The notes beneath the pieces are model-generated. The model ran no database searches. It was not told where the DNA came from and was given only the letters and a program-made list of their open reading frames with translations. The translations under genes were made by a program, and so were the position numbers. A stretch of DNA of 64,000 bases from Microvirga lupini (GTDB lineage Bacteria > Pseudomonadota > Alphaproteobacteria > Rhizobiales > Beijerinckiaceae). The stretch spans positions 418,720 to 482,719 of the forward strand of contig NZ_JACHWB010000004.1 in the NCBI RefSeq assembly GCF_014191055.1. The letters are read 5' to 3'. Each line of letters opens with the position of its first letter. Position 1 is the stretch's first letter. Of this stretch, positions 38,049 through 48,089 are shown piece after piece.

Positions 38049-40652
38049 TCAGTTTCTGCGCAGCAGCCGCTCGAAATATTCGAGTTCCTCCTGTGCACGG
38101 CTTGGATCGCCCAGCTTGCGCCGCAACTCCTCCAGGATCTTCTGAGCGCGCTGCGCCGGTGATGCGCCCGCGCTGGGCACCTCGACCCGGCCGTCTGAAA
38201 AGTCCCGGTTGCGCAAGGGGCGTCCCAGCGGATCGTTGTCGCGCTGGCCCGCCTGCTGGTTGCCCTGGGGATTGCCCTGGCCCGGCTGGTCGCCCGCCTG
38301 CTCGTTCCCCTGGCCCTCGCCCTGCTGCATCTGCTGCATCTGCTGGGCCATGCCCTGCATGCCGCGCCGGAGGTTCTCGAGCGCCCGGCCCTGGGCATCG
38401 ACCGCCGGGCCGTCCTGGCCCTGGCCGAGAGCGCCTTCAGCGTCGCGCATGGCCTGCTCGGCCTCGCCCAGCCCCTGCTCGCCCTGCATGCCCATGCCCT
38501 GCATGCGCCGCTGCAACTCTTCCAGACGCTCCCTCAGAGCCTGCTGCCGCTGTCTGAGACCCAGGGGATCCTGGTCCGGCCCTGCCTGACCGTTCTCAGC
38601 CTGCTCCTGGCCCTCGCCCTGTTCGCCTTGCTGGCCCTGCTGACGCTGTCCCTGCTGGCGTTGGCCCTGCCTTTGACCCTGCTGGCGCTGGCCGTTGCGG
38701 TCGCCCTGCTGCATGCGCCGGTTCTGGCCCTCGCGGAAGGTTTCGTCGCGCAGGTTCTGCTGCTCGCGCGCCATGTCCTCCATGTCCTGCATGGCTTGGT
38801 TCATCTCGCGGCCGAGTGGGTCGGTCATGCGGCTGTTGGGCTGGGCGGTCTGCAGGTTCTCGAGAATGTTGCGCAACTGCTCGAGCAGACGCTGGGCCTC
38901 GGCCACGTCACCGCGGCGCATGGCCTCCTCCATCTGGCGCAGCATGCGGTTGAGATCGTCCTGCGAGATCATTCGGTCCGGATTGCGCTGGTTCTGGTTC
39001 TGCGACTGCTGCTGGTTCTGCTGCATGCGCTGGGCGAATTCCCGCAGGAACTTATCCATGGCCTGGCGCAGCTCCTCGGTCAGGCGGCGGATCTCGTCGT
39101 CCGTTGCGCCCCGGTCCATCGCCTCCTTCAGGCGATCCTGGGCCGCGCGCAGCTCCCGCTCCGCGTCCGAGAGCCCGCCATCCTCGATCTGCAGCGCCAT
39201 GGCCCAGAGCCAGTCGGCCACATCGAGCAGATCCTGATCGGTCCTGGCGACCCGGAGGCGCTCCGCCCCCTGGCGCAGCCCCATGAACACGCCCCATTGC
39301 GGGGTGAATTCCTCCGGGGCGATCAGCAGGGCATCGAGGGCCACCTGCACGCGCTTGCGGTCGTCGGGAGCGAGCACGAGGTTGCGCCGCTGTTCCACCA
39401 GAGCCTTGGCGAGCGGGTTGGTGAAGGGGCGCTGCGGCAGGGTGAAGGCGATCTTCTCGCTCAGCGCTTCCTGGCCTGCCTCGTCCTTGGCCTTGAGCTG
39501 GATCGTCACCGGGGCCCCGGCCCAGGCATGGTTGGTGAGGTCGACCGGGGACTTGGTGTCCGGCGCGTTCTCCTCGTGGCTCGGGAGCGCCAGGGTCAGC
39601 TGAGGCGCGGCCACGAGGGAGCGGCCCCGGCTGTTGTCGGATTTCTCCACGATGCCTTCGAGCGCGGTGATGCCGTAATCGTCCTTGCCCTTATAGGAGA
39701 GCGTGAAGGTGCCGCGCGCATTCACCTCGGGCGGCGTCGTGAAGGCGATCTCCGGCAGCCGGTCGGGAATGGCCTCGATGGTCAGCGTCACGCTCTGGGC
39801 AAAGCCCGTGCTGACGGTGAGCTCGCTGGAGCCTTCGAGCTTGTAGCGCTCCTCGCGCATGTCGGTGCGCTGGCCGGCCTTCGGGGGCAGAGGCGTGAGG
39901 CCCTTGCCCGGCTTGACCTCCGCACTGCCTTCGCCGGCGATGCGGATCACCACCGTCGAATGGACCGGCGCCCGCAGGTTCTGCCCGCGGGCGAGGTCGA
40001 TCATGAGCGGCGGGGTGCGGGTATAGAGAGGCGGATCGATCCAGCCGTCGATGCGGAAGGAGGCCGCTGCGGTCTCCGGATCCCGCCAGTCGAAGGCGGC
40101 GGCGAGGCGCGAACCGATCTCGGGACCGGCCACGAAGGCGCTCGTCACCAGGGCGAGCAGACCCGCTGCTCTGACGGCATAGCGGTCGCGCCGGGGCATG
40201 TCGGGCCGCGGCAGGCCCACCCGCATCCGGCTCACGGCCTCTTCGGCGCGCTTGCGGTGGAGCGCCCAGAGCGCCCGGGTGCCCGGATCGGTGGAGCCCA
40301 GGGCGAGGGAATCATCCAGAACCCTGGCCGGGCCGGTGGCAAGACCCGTCTCCCGGTCGAGGCGGTCGAGCGCCCGCGCCCGGTTCGGTATCCTCAGGCT
40401 TAAGACGGGCCAGAGTGAGAGAAGGAAGGCTCCTGCGAACAGGCTGAGCCCGATCGTCCGCCACAGGACAGGCAGATCGAGCCAGAGGCCGAACCATGAC
40501 AGGGTGAGGAATGCCAGGACGATGGCGAGCGGCAGCCAGAGCCGGGGCCAGGCCTCCTCCCACCAGAGCGACCAGCGCGCATGAGTCACAAGGCGTCCGA
40601 ACCGCTGGTTCAGGCGGCTCTGCCCAGGTGTCGGGTTCGGGCCTTCACTCAT
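38049..40652 (-). CDS. TIGR02302 family (DUF4175) membrane protein
   Basis: Protein of 867 residues from the ATG at 40652. Three N-terminal hydrophobic segments (LWLPLAIVLAFLTLSWFGLWL, SLFAGAFLLSLW and AAGLLALVTSAFVAG). The middle is beta-rich and periplasmic-like (YKGKDDYGITALEGIVEKS, VTIQLKAKDEAGQ). The last 330 residues are dominated by Q, R, E, M and G (MQQNQQQSQNQNQ, GQRQQGQRQ), a long helical/low-complexity region. Conserved in alphaproteobacteria, usually beside lysA, function unknown. Here lysA is 6 kb away beyond two RTX genes. Confidence 0.9.
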   Translation of the reverse strand: MSEGPNPTPGQSRLNQRFGRLVTHARWSLWWEEAWPRLWLPLAIVLAFLTLSWFGLWLDLPVLWRTIGLSLFAGAFLLSLWPVLSLRIPNRARALDRLDRETGLATGPARVLDDSLALGSTDPGTRALWALHRKRAEEAVSRMRVGLPRPDMPRRDRYAVRAAGLLALVTSAFVAGPEIGSRLAAAFDWRDPETAAASFRIDGWIDPPLYTRTPPLMIDLARGQNLRAPVHSTVVIRIAGEGSAEVKPGKGLTPLPPKAGQRTDMREERYKLEGSSELTVSTGFAQSVTLTIEAIPDRLPEIAFTTPPEVNARGTFTLSYKGKDDYGITALEGIVEKSDNSRGRSLVAAPQLTLALPSHEENAPDTKSPVDLTNHAWAGAPVTIQLKAKDEAGQEALSEKIAFTLPQRPFTNPLAKALVEQRRNLVLAPDDRKRVQVALDALLIAPEEFTPQWGVFMGLRQGAERLRVARTDQDLLDVADWLWAMALQIEDGGLSDAERELRAAQDRLKEAMDRGATDDEIRRLTEELRQAMDKFLREFAQRMQQNQQQSQNQNQRNPDRMISQDDLNRMLRQMEEAMRRGDVAEAQRLLEQLRNILENLQTAQPNSRMTDPLGREMNQAMQDMEDMAREQQNLRDETFREGQNRRMQQGDRNGQRQQGQRQGQRQQGQRQQGQQGEQGEGQEQAENGQAGPDQDPLGLRQRQQALRERLEELQRRMQGMGMQGEQGLGEAEQAMRDAEGALGQGQDGPAVDAQGRALENLRRGMQGMAQQMQQMQQGEGQGNEQAGDQPGQGNPQGNQQAGQRDNDPLGRPLRNRDFSDGRVEVPSAGASPAQRAQKILEELRRKLGDPSRAQEELEYFERLLRRN

Positions 40653-40894
40653 GCAACAAGTCTCCCGCTGCACCGGATGTGCAGATGACCCCCTAACGAA
40701 AAGCTAGCACGGAAGGCTCCAGGGACCAGCGGTCAATTGCGCGCGGCGCTTCAAGAAGAGGTGAGGGGGTGACGCGCTAACTTGATGGCTCTCCGGGGAC
40801 CGCTCAGGTGGCCATTTCGCTTGACGTAAGGGAGTTTATAACGATACATGCAAAGTAATTTGAAACTCAATAACACTTTTCCCTGGGGCAGACC

Positions 40895-42880
40895 ATGGCG
40901 ACGATCGTTCTGACATCCACCACCGTTCCGGAAGACGCAACTGAAGGCCACCAGGTCGGTACCCTCAGCATCGTCGGCGGTGGAGAGAATGAGACATTTG
41001 CCTTCACGCTGGACGATTCACGATTTGAGATCGTCGATACGGATGACGATGGAATCTATGAACTCGTTGTGAAGGCAGGCGTGAGCTTCGATTTCGAGGA
41101 CGGGCCGACGCAATTTGCTCTGGCCATCAAGGCGACGAGCACAAGCCCCAGCGGGGGCACTCCAGTGGATGATCTGTCAGCCCTCATCGATGTCACCGAT
41201 GTGAACGAGCGGCCTTACATTGCTCCCGATGATAAGGAAGTCGTCGAAGGTGCGGGGCCGGGAACGGTCGTCTACACCCTCGTCGCGGACGATCCTGACA
41301 ATGATATCGTGACCTACCAGCTCTCGGATGAGAGCGAGGCGATCTTCGATCTGATCGACAACAAGGATGGGACCTGGAGTGTCGTCGTCGATCAGTTGAT
41401 TGAATGGCTCGAATACGGAAATGAGGCGCACGATCATTTCACCGTGGAGATCACCCACGGCTCCGAGACCTACGAGGACACGTTCGATCTGAACCTCGTC
41501 GAGAACGAGGAGCCTATTGTTAACTGGGTGAGCGTCCAACTCGGCAGGTTCGTTCGGGCCGGCACGATAGTTGGCCATGTTACAGTCGAGGATTCGGACA
41601 GCACGGCGTTCACTTACACGCTTACCGGTGAGGATGCGGGGCTCTTCAGTGTCGATTCGAACGGCGACGTCACCGTAAGAGCCGATCTGACATACGACGA
41701 ACTGGATCCCCCGGTTTTTTCGGTTTCCGTGTCCGATAGGATCAATACGGTCACAGAAGAGTGCAGTCTCAGCATCGCCAACAGCGAGCCGGACGTGACC
41801 GTCACTGCAGTCAGTGTGCGCGAGAATGCGCGGGCAGGGACCATCGTCGGTACAATCGAAGCAACGGATGATGATGGGGACCCGCTCGGCTATAGCTTGG
41901 CGGGCGCCAGTGCCCACCTGTTTAAACTCGTCGAGGATACCGCCGGCAATCGGATCAACATCGTCCTGCGGGAAGGAGCTGTTCTCAACTATGAGAACGA
42001 TGATCACCACTTCCTTAAGGTGCTCGTGTCCGACGGGATCAACGAGTCGGTGTCGGAAATCCTCCAGCTTGACATCGACGATGTGAATGACCGTCCGGTC
42101 GAAGCTTTCGCACCTATGGCAGTGAACGAAGGGGCTGGTGCCGGGACGGTCGTCGGGAGGCTCACCGGCATGGACGAGGATGGCGATGACGTCACCTTCA
42201 CCCTGTCGGATGACAGCGCGGAGCTGTTCGATCTCGTTTCCGACGGCAGGGGCGGCTTCAACGTCGTGGTGGTCGATGATGTGAAGCTCGATTACGAGAA
42301 CGCGGCTCATCGCTCCTTTCGCGTGACCGTGTCCGATGGGGAGAACTCGTTCTCCCGAAACTTTGCGCTCGACCTGAAAGACCTCGTCGACCTGGTCACG
42401 GGCACCAAGCGGAACGACAGGTTGAAGGGCGGATCCGGCAGCGATGTCGTGAAGGGATTGGCCGGCAACGATAGCCTGTCCGGCGGAGCAGGGGATGACT
42501 GGCTTTACGGGGGCGCAGGCAAGGATGTTCTGAAGGGCGAGGCCGGACGAGACATCTTCGTCTTCGACACCAAGCCGAACAAGAAGACCAACCTCGACGT
42601 CGTCTCGGATTACAGCGTGAAGGATGACACGATCTGGCTCGACAACAAGGTCTTCACCAAGCTCGGCAAGAAGGGCTCCGCCACCGCCCCGGCCGCGCTC
42701 AAGGGCTCGTTCTTCCGGGTCGGCGACAAGGCCAAGGACAAGGACGACTACCTGATCTATAACAAGAAGACCGGTACCCTGTCCTACGATGCCGACGGTT
42801 CAGGCGCGAAGGCTGCGGTCGAGATCGCCTTGTTGAAGAAGGGGCTCAGCCTGAAGGCCACGGAGTTCTTCGTAATCTAA
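40895..42880 (+). CDS. Secreted cadherin-repeat/RTX calcium-binding protein
   Basis: Protein of 661 residues without a Sec signal. About five cadherin-like repeats (VPEDATEGHQVGTLSI, VVEGAGPGTVVYTLVADDPDND, VRAGTIVGHVTVEDSD, VRENARAGTIVGTIEATDDDGD, VNEGAGAGTVVGRLTGMDEDGD) precede RTX nonapeptides (GGSGSDVVKG, GNDSLSGGAGDDWLYGGAGKD). The last 110 residues, ending LKATEFFVI, resemble the C-terminus of the next gene and probably serve as the type I secretion signal. Extracellular adhesin or matrix protein, Ca-dependent. No ABC transporter or membrane-fusion gene is nearby. Confidence 0.85.
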   Translation: MATIVLTSTTVPEDATEGHQVGTLSIVGGGENETFAFTLDDSRFEIVDTDDDGIYELVVKAGVSFDFEDGPTQFALAIKATSTSPSGGTPVDDLSALIDVTDVNERPYIAPDDKEVVEGAGPGTVVYTLVADDPDNDIVTYQLSDESEAIFDLIDNKDGTWSVVVDQLIEWLEYGNEAHDHFTVEITHGSETYEDTFDLNLVENEEPIVNWVSVQLGRFVRAGTIVGHVTVEDSDSTAFTYTLTGEDAGLFSVDSNGDVTVRADLTYDELDPPVFSVSVSDRINTVTEECSLSIANSEPDVTVTAVSVRENARAGTIVGTIEATDDDGDPLGYSLAGASAHLFKLVEDTAGNRINIVLREGAVLNYENDDHHFLKVLVSDGINESVSEILQLDIDDVNDRPVEAFAPMAVNEGAGAGTVVGRLTGMDEDGDDVTFTLSDDSAELFDLVSDGRGGFNVVVVDDVKLDYENAAHRSFRVTVSDGENSFSRNFALDLKDLVDLVTGTKRNDRLKGGSGSDVVKGLAGNDSLSGGAGDDWLYGGAGKDVLKGEAGRDIFVFDTKPNKKTNLDVVSDYSVKDDTIWLDNKVFTKLGKKGSATAPAALKGSFFRVGDKAKDKDDYLIYNKKTGTLSYDADGSGAKAAVEIALLKKGLSLKATEFFVI

Positions 42881-42913
42881 GCCGAGGGCCAAACCATGAC
42901 TGCATCGGTTGAA

Positions 42914-42939
42914 ACAGGGGAGCCAGCCGGCTCCCCTGT
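42914..42939 (+). terminator. Terminator after the first RTX gene
   Basis: ACAGGGGAGCC (42914-42924) pairs perfectly with GGCTCCCCTGT (42929-42939), 4-base loop. No long T run. The rest of the gap to 43245 shows no gene; a GGGGGG tract precedes the next start. Confidence 0.6.
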
Positions 42940-43245
42940 CGCGTTACAGGAATAGGCTGGGCCGCAAGGATGAGCAGCCACAAAGCTTAATGTAACAATG
43001 TATAACTAAGTGGATGAGCGGAGTATCGGAGCATATCCGTGCTTCAAATGAAGGCGATCTCCGCTGCCTGGGCTGTAGCCCTGCACATCTCACCCCGCTT
43101 TCCGCGGAGCGCCTGCACATATTCCTAAAGTACTTGTTGATACGTTATATAGATTAAGCCATGTTGCTTGATAGGACTTCTGGCTGACACCGTCGGAAGC
43201 GGGCTTGAGAGCGGCACAGCTCGAATTGGGAAGCAGGGGGGTACC

Positions 43246-46200
43246 ATGGCTTTTACGGTGCTACGCAGCGGGGACGAGCAGCAGGTCAATACGCTGACCC
43301 AGGATAATCAAACTCATCCGACCATCGCGCGACTGAGCGATGGAGGATGGGTGGTGACCTGGTCCGGACTGGATGGCAACGGAAGCGGCATCTACATGCA
43401 ACGCTACAATGCCGCTGGGGAACCGCAATTCACGTCCGCCGGCGCTCCTGCAGACCGCCTGATCAATGCCCTGACGGAGGGAGACCAACTATGGTCGGCC
43501 GTCACGGGCCTCTCCGATGGCGGCTGGGTGGTGAGCTGGATGGATCTCGGAACTGATGCCCGAGGCGTGATTCACCAGAAGCGCTACAACTCACAAGGCG
43601 TGGAGCAGGCGATCACGTCAAGTGTTGTGAACCCCGGTTTTCCTGCCGAGGAAAGCAACAACATCGAAATGACCGCCTTGGCCAACGGCGAGTGGCTTGT
43701 CACCTGGCACGCTGGCGATGGAGCAAGCTACGGCATCTATCAGCAGCGCTTCAGCGCAAGCGGGCAGGCTCTCATCGCTGCGGGCAATCAGCGGGTGAAC
43801 GAGGATCCGGCAGGGTCGCAGGCCTATGCCGACGTTGCAACCTTCGCAGACGGCAGCTGGATCGTGACCTGGGTCGACAAAGGTCCCTTCGACTCCACGG
43901 CGAATATCTCCATGCGCCGTTACAGCGCCAACGGAACGCCTCTTTCCACCGAGATCGTCACGGATGCCCGCGGCATGCAAACTGCGCCGCAGGTCGCGAC
44001 CTTGCCCGACGGCGGATGGCTGGTCGTCTGGTACGGAGTCGGCGCCGACGGCTCGAACGACATCTTCTTCAAGCGCTATAATGCCTCCGGAATCGCGGGT
44101 GAAACGCAGGTCGTCAACGCGACGACAGAAGGACCGCAGGCAGACCCTCATGTAGCGGTGCATCAGGATGGAAGCTGGGTGATCACCTGGGCGTCAGGCA
44201 GTGACGTTCACCAGCGCCGTTATACGAATGATGGCTTGACGTCCGGACCCGACATGGTTGTGCCCGCGTGGCTGGGTAGCGCTAAGAATGAACTTGCGCA
44301 GGTCGTTGCATTGTCGGACGGGCGTTGGGTGGTCACCTGGCAACACATAAACCAGGGTGGCGACCCCGCAGCCGGAATATCCCAGAGAATCTTTACGCCA
44401 ACCCTTGTCGAGGCGGTCACGAGTGCAGCGGAATTTGCAACGGGCACGATAGAGAAAGAAACCCTGCAGGTTGAACAGGGCGGCTTGTCCGAGGGCGACA
44501 TCTTGGATGGAGGTGGAGAGGACGACACCCTTCAGATGACCTGGACGGGAACGATCGACCTGACGCTCCCCACAGAACTTCTCCGCTTCGAGGCTCTGGT
44601 CGGAACGGGCGGCAACGATCGCATCGTGACGAATATGGCACGTCTCGATCAGTTTCAAACGATCGATGGCGGCGCCGGCAACGACGACGTTCTGGAACTC
44701 TTCACCGGCGAAAATTACAGCCTGCAGAACATGACGATCACCGGGATCGAGAAGATCCTCCTGCCGGACTACGTCAACTACAACGTGACGGTCGACAGCG
44801 TCGCAACCGCTCTCCTCATCGACGGAAGCGCGAGTTCCGGCGACACGGTCGAGCTCGTGAACAGCCGGAACTTCACTCAGGACGAGCTGATCCAGCTTTT
44901 CAGCCAGGGTGTGGATACCGTTATCGACGGGAACGGCAATCACACCAATGCTCTGCCGCAGATTGCCGGCTTCAATGGCGACCAGAGCAAGGCGCTGGTC
45001 GGCGGCATGGCCCGGCTCGACACCGATGCGGCCGCCGTGGTCACGGAGGATCTCGGCCGGTTCAGTTCTCTTTCGGTCAAGATTACCAATCGCGTGGCTG
45101 GTGAGGACCGGCTCAGCCTTGTCGAGCAGGATGGCGTGACCGTTTCCGGAAATCAGGTCTTCGTGAACGGCGCGCTCGCCGGAATGCTCGATCGGGACGG
45201 TTCGGGGCAGAATGGCCTGCTGATCAGCTTCGAGGCTGACGCCACATCCGCCATGGTTACCGCGATCGTGCGTGCCTTGGCCTACGTCAACACGGCCTCT
45301 GGGAGCTTCGTCGCCAAGCAACGCGACATCATGGTGGCCCTCACCGATGCGGGCGGCGCGCAAAGCACGTTCGGCGTGCAGGTCGACATCGCACTCCCAA
45401 CGGGAGGTGGCGAGAACAAGGCGCCCGTCATCGACGGAGTGCCGGCTGGCGCCCAGCAGATGGCCGACACGGGCCTCCTCTCGCCCTTCGCCGACATGGT
45501 CATCGATGATCGCGATACGAGTTCCCTCACGGTTACGGTGGCGCTCGACGACAAAGCCAAAGGCACGCTCATCGCACAGGCCGGAGGCACCTACGATCCC
45601 GGCACGGGTCTTTACACGGTCACAGGCTCGCCGCCTTATGTAAGAAACGCTTTGAACGCTCTTCAATTCGATCCGAGGGACAGGAGCGGACCTGTAGGCC
45701 TGGGCGAGGAGACAACCTTCACCGTCACCGTCACCGATGGCGGGCAGCCTGTTCATGCCGTGGTGAGGGTTAATGCCACCATCGCGGATCGGCCGCCGTC
45801 GCAGCCGACACTCTCCAACGACAGGATCGATGAACTGGCAGTGGACGGCACGCCCGTCGGCACGCTTTCGGCGCAGGACGGCAACGGTCAGGCGATCACC
45901 TACTCGCTCGTCGGCGCAGGCGACGCACCATTCGAAATCGCCGGCAACGAGCTCAAGGTGAAGAACGGCGTCGCTCTCGATCACGAGCAGACGAAAGCCT
46001 ATACCTTCACTGTCCGCGCGACGGCGGGCGGCCTCTCCAACGATCGCGTCGTCACCATCACGGTGAATGATGTGGGGGTTGAGAGCACGAGCGGCAGCGC
46101 AGCCAACGACGTGATCAAGGGCGGCGTGGGTAAAGACACGCTCGGGGGAGGCCTTGGCCACGACACGCTCTGGGGCGGGCTCGGCAATGACACCCTCACG

Positions 46201-46542
46201 GGCAACAGCGGCAAGGATATCTTCGTGTTCGCGACCAAGACGAACAAGAGGACCAACGTCGACAAGATCAACGACTTCGTGGTCAAGGACGACTCGATCT
46301 GGCTCGACAACGCGGTGTTCACCAAGATCGGCAAGGGCTCTGAAGACAGGCCCGGCAAACTGGCGAAGAGCATGTTCTGGACCGGCAAGGCCGCTCACGA
46401 TTCGTCAGACCGGATTGTGTACGATAAGGCCTCGGGTGCGCTCTACTACGATGCCGATGGCACGGGTCGCGGGGCACAGGTGAAGATTGCCACGCTCAAG
46501 AAAGGCCTTGGGCTGACGGAGAAGGATTTCTTCGTGATCTAG
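43246..46542 (+). CDS. Secreted RTX protein with seven propeller-like repeats
   Basis: About 1098 residues from ATG 43246. The first 400 residues hold seven repeats of 50-55 residues with the consensus LSDGGWVVTW followed by a YNAAG-type tail; seven copies suggest a seven-bladed beta-propeller. Then comes an RTX-like part (DGGGEDDTLQMTW, IDGGAGNDDVLEL), a domain near 620-870 with VRALAYVNTASG and LNALQFDPRDRSG resembling bacterial cadherin-type domains, one cadherin repeat (DELAVDGTPVGTLSAQDGNG), RTX nonapeptides (GGLGHDTLWGGLGNDTL) and a C-terminus ending EKDFFVI shared with the preceding gene. Type I secretion is inferred. Confidence 0.85.
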   Translation: MAFTVLRSGDEQQVNTLTQDNQTHPTIARLSDGGWVVTWSGLDGNGSGIYMQRYNAAGEPQFTSAGAPADRLINALTEGDQLWSAVTGLSDGGWVVSWMDLGTDARGVIHQKRYNSQGVEQAITSSVVNPGFPAEESNNIEMTALANGEWLVTWHAGDGASYGIYQQRFSASGQALIAAGNQRVNEDPAGSQAYADVATFADGSWIVTWVDKGPFDSTANISMRRYSANGTPLSTEIVTDARGMQTAPQVATLPDGGWLVVWYGVGADGSNDIFFKRYNASGIAGETQVVNATTEGPQADPHVAVHQDGSWVITWASGSDVHQRRYTNDGLTSGPDMVVPAWLGSAKNELAQVVALSDGRWVVTWQHINQGGDPAAGISQRIFTPTLVEAVTSAAEFATGTIEKETLQVEQGGLSEGDILDGGGEDDTLQMTWTGTIDLTLPTELLRFEALVGTGGNDRIVTNMARLDQFQTIDGGAGNDDVLELFTGENYSLQNMTITGIEKILLPDYVNYNVTVDSVATALLIDGSASSGDTVELVNSRNFTQDELIQLFSQGVDTVIDGNGNHTNALPQIAGFNGDQSKALVGGMARLDTDAAAVVTEDLGRFSSLSVKITNRVAGEDRLSLVEQDGVTVSGNQVFVNGALAGMLDRDGSGQNGLLISFEADATSAMVTAIVRALAYVNTASGSFVAKQRDIMVALTDAGGAQSTFGVQVDIALPTGGGENKAPVIDGVPAGAQQMADTGLLSPFADMVIDDRDTSSLTVTVALDDKAKGTLIAQAGGTYDPGTGLYTVTGSPPYVRNALNALQFDPRDRSGPVGLGEETTFTVTVTDGGQPVHAVVRVNATIADRPPSQPTLSNDRIDELAVDGTPVGTLSAQDGNGQAITYSLVGAGDAPFEIAGNELKVKNGVALDHEQTKAYTFTVRATAGGLSNDRVVTITVNDVGVESTSGSAANDVIKGGVGKDTLGGGLGHDTLWGGLGNDTLTGNSGKDIFVFATKTNKRTNVDKINDFVVKDDSIWLDNAVFTKIGKGSEDRPGKLAKSMFWTGKAAHDSSDRIVYDKASGALYYDADGTGRGAQVKIATLKKGLGLTEKDFFVI

Positions 46543-46633
46543 AGCTGCTTCCACTTGCGCGGAATCGTCTCTCCTTCGGGATTTGTCGCATTCTTTGACG
46601 GCGAACCGGATCCAATTCGCCGAAAGAGGCTCT

Positions 46634-46738
46634 AGAGTATCGAGTGCAAAAGTGGGCACCGGTTTCACGCGGAAAGATACGTCGAACCAAAAACTTGAAG
46701 CATCGAACGTGAGTTCGAATTCACGTCCGATGCTTTAG
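46634..46738. repeat. Interspersed palindromic repeat, copy 2
   Basis: Same plan as copy 1: AGAGTATCGAGTGCAAAAGT, GGGCACCGGTTTCACGCG, AAACTTGAAGCATCG, ending in a 15-bp hairpin with one mismatch (CGTCCGATGCTTTAG). Lies just before the lysA terminator. Confidence 0.8.
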
Positions 46739-46754
46739 GGCAACGTCTCATGAA

Positions 46755-46791
46755 ACAAAAACCCCGGCGTGAGGAACGCCGGGGTTTTTGT
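46755..46791 (-). terminator. Bidirectional terminator between the RTX gene and lysA
   Basis: A perfect 16-bp stem (46755-46770 with 46776-46791) contains CCCCGGCGT/ACGCCGGGG flanked by A5 and T5, so it works for lysA on the minus strand and for the RTX gene on the plus strand. Confidence 0.9.
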
Positions 46792-46811
46792 TTGAGTCTG
46801 AACGTGATGTC

Positions 46812-48080
46812 TCAGCCCAGCCAGCCGGGAACCCTGTCGAGCCCGATCAGATCCTCGTAGGTCGGACGCGGGCGCACCACCGCGTGATCGTCGCCGCGCA
46901 CGAGCACCTCGGGCACGAGAAGACGGGTGTTGTAGGTGTTGGCCTGAACCGCCCCGTAGGCGCCAGCCGTCATGATGGCGATGAGGTCGCCGGCTTTCAG
47001 CTGAGGCATGTCGCGGGAGAGGGCCAGATAATCGCCGGTCTCGCAGACGGGGCCGACCACGTCGGCGACGATGCGCGGCGTGTCGGGGGAGGCTTCCACC
47101 ACCGGCTTGATGTCGTGATACGCCTCGTAAAGCGTCGGGCGGATGAGGTCGTTCATGGCCGCATCGACGATCACGAAAGGCTTGTCGGCGCCCTGCTTCA
47201 CGTAAATCACCCGGGCAATCAGCACGCCCGCATTGCCGGCGATCATGCGACCCATCTCGAATACGAGTTTGAGGCCGAGATCCCTGGTGTGGCGCTTGAT
47301 GATCGCAGCATAGGCCTGCGGATCGGGTGGGGGCTCGTTGTCCTCGCGATAGGGCACGCCGAGACCGCCGCCGAGATCGATGTGATGCAGCTTGTGCCCG
47401 TCCGCCATGAGATCGCGGGCGAGCTCGGCCAGCAGCGCGGTGGCATTGTCGAAGGGCTTCAAGTCCGTGATCTGGCTGCCGATATGCATGTCGACGCCGG
47501 TGACCGCGATGCCCTTCAGGGCGGCGGCCCGCGCATAGACCTCGCGGGCGCGGGAAATCGGGATGCCGAATTTGTTCTCGGACTTGCCGGTGGAGATCTT
47601 CGCGTGCGTCTTGGCATCCACGTCCGGGTTGATGCGGATCGAAATGGGAGCCTGCATGCTCTTGGAGACCGCGACCTCGGACAGCGCCTCGAGCTCGGGC
47701 TCCGATTCCACGTTGAAGCACAGGATACCGCTCTCGAGCGCAAAAGCCATCTCGGCCTTGGTCTTGCCGACGCCGGAGAACACGATGCGCTCCCCCGGCA
47801 CGCCGGCGGCAAGCGCCCGGCGCAGCTCGCCCTCGGACACGATGTCCATGCCGGCGCCTTGGCGGCCGAGCGTCCGCAGCACCGCCTGGTTGGAGTTCGC
47901 CTTCATGGCGTAGCAGACGAGGGCATCGGTGTCGGCAAAGGCCTCGGCGAAGACCCGGTAGTGCCGCTCCAGGGTGGCGCTGGAATAGCAATAGAACGGC
48001 GTGCCGACCTCATCGGCGAGGCGGCGCAGATCGACACCCTCCGCGTGGAGGACGCCGTCGCGATAGGCAAAGTGATGCAT
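46812..48080 (-). CDS. lysA: Diaminopimelate decarboxylase
   Basis: Last step of lysine synthesis: PLP-dependent decarboxylation of meso-diaminopimelate. Protein of 422 residues. PLP lysine K60 in CYAMKANSN, DIVSEGELRRAL, HIGSQITDL, HIDLGGGLGVPY, EMGRMIAGNAGVL, DAAMNDLIRPTLYEAYH and the cysteine motif VVGPVCETGDYLA are all present. The lptM lipoprotein gene lies 9 bases upstream on the same strand, the usual partner. A long antisense-frame translation in the same place is a shadow. Confidence 0.97.
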   Translation of the reverse strand: MHHFAYRDGVLHAEGVDLRRLADEVGTPFYCYSSATLERHYRVFAEAFADTDALVCYAMKANSNQAVLRTLGRQGAGMDIVSEGELRRALAAGVPGERIVFSGVGKTKAEMAFALESGILCFNVESEPELEALSEVAVSKSMQAPISIRINPDVDAKTHAKISTGKSENKFGIPISRAREVYARAAALKGIAVTGVDMHIGSQITDLKPFDNATALLAELARDLMADGHKLHHIDLGGGLGVPYREDNEPPPDPQAYAAIIKRHTRDLGLKLVFEMGRMIAGNAGVLIARVIYVKQGADKPFVIVDAAMNDLIRPTLYEAYHDIKPVVEASPDTPRIVADVVGPVCETGDYLALSRDMPQLKAGDLIAIMTAGAYGAVQANTYNTRLLVPEVLVRGDDHAVVRPRPTYEDLIGLDRVPGWLG

Positions 48081-48089
48081 CGAAAAGGC

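Noticed and set aside
44194..46398. 734-codon open frame on the minus strand
   Set aside because: Antisense to the propeller RTX gene, no start context or domain.
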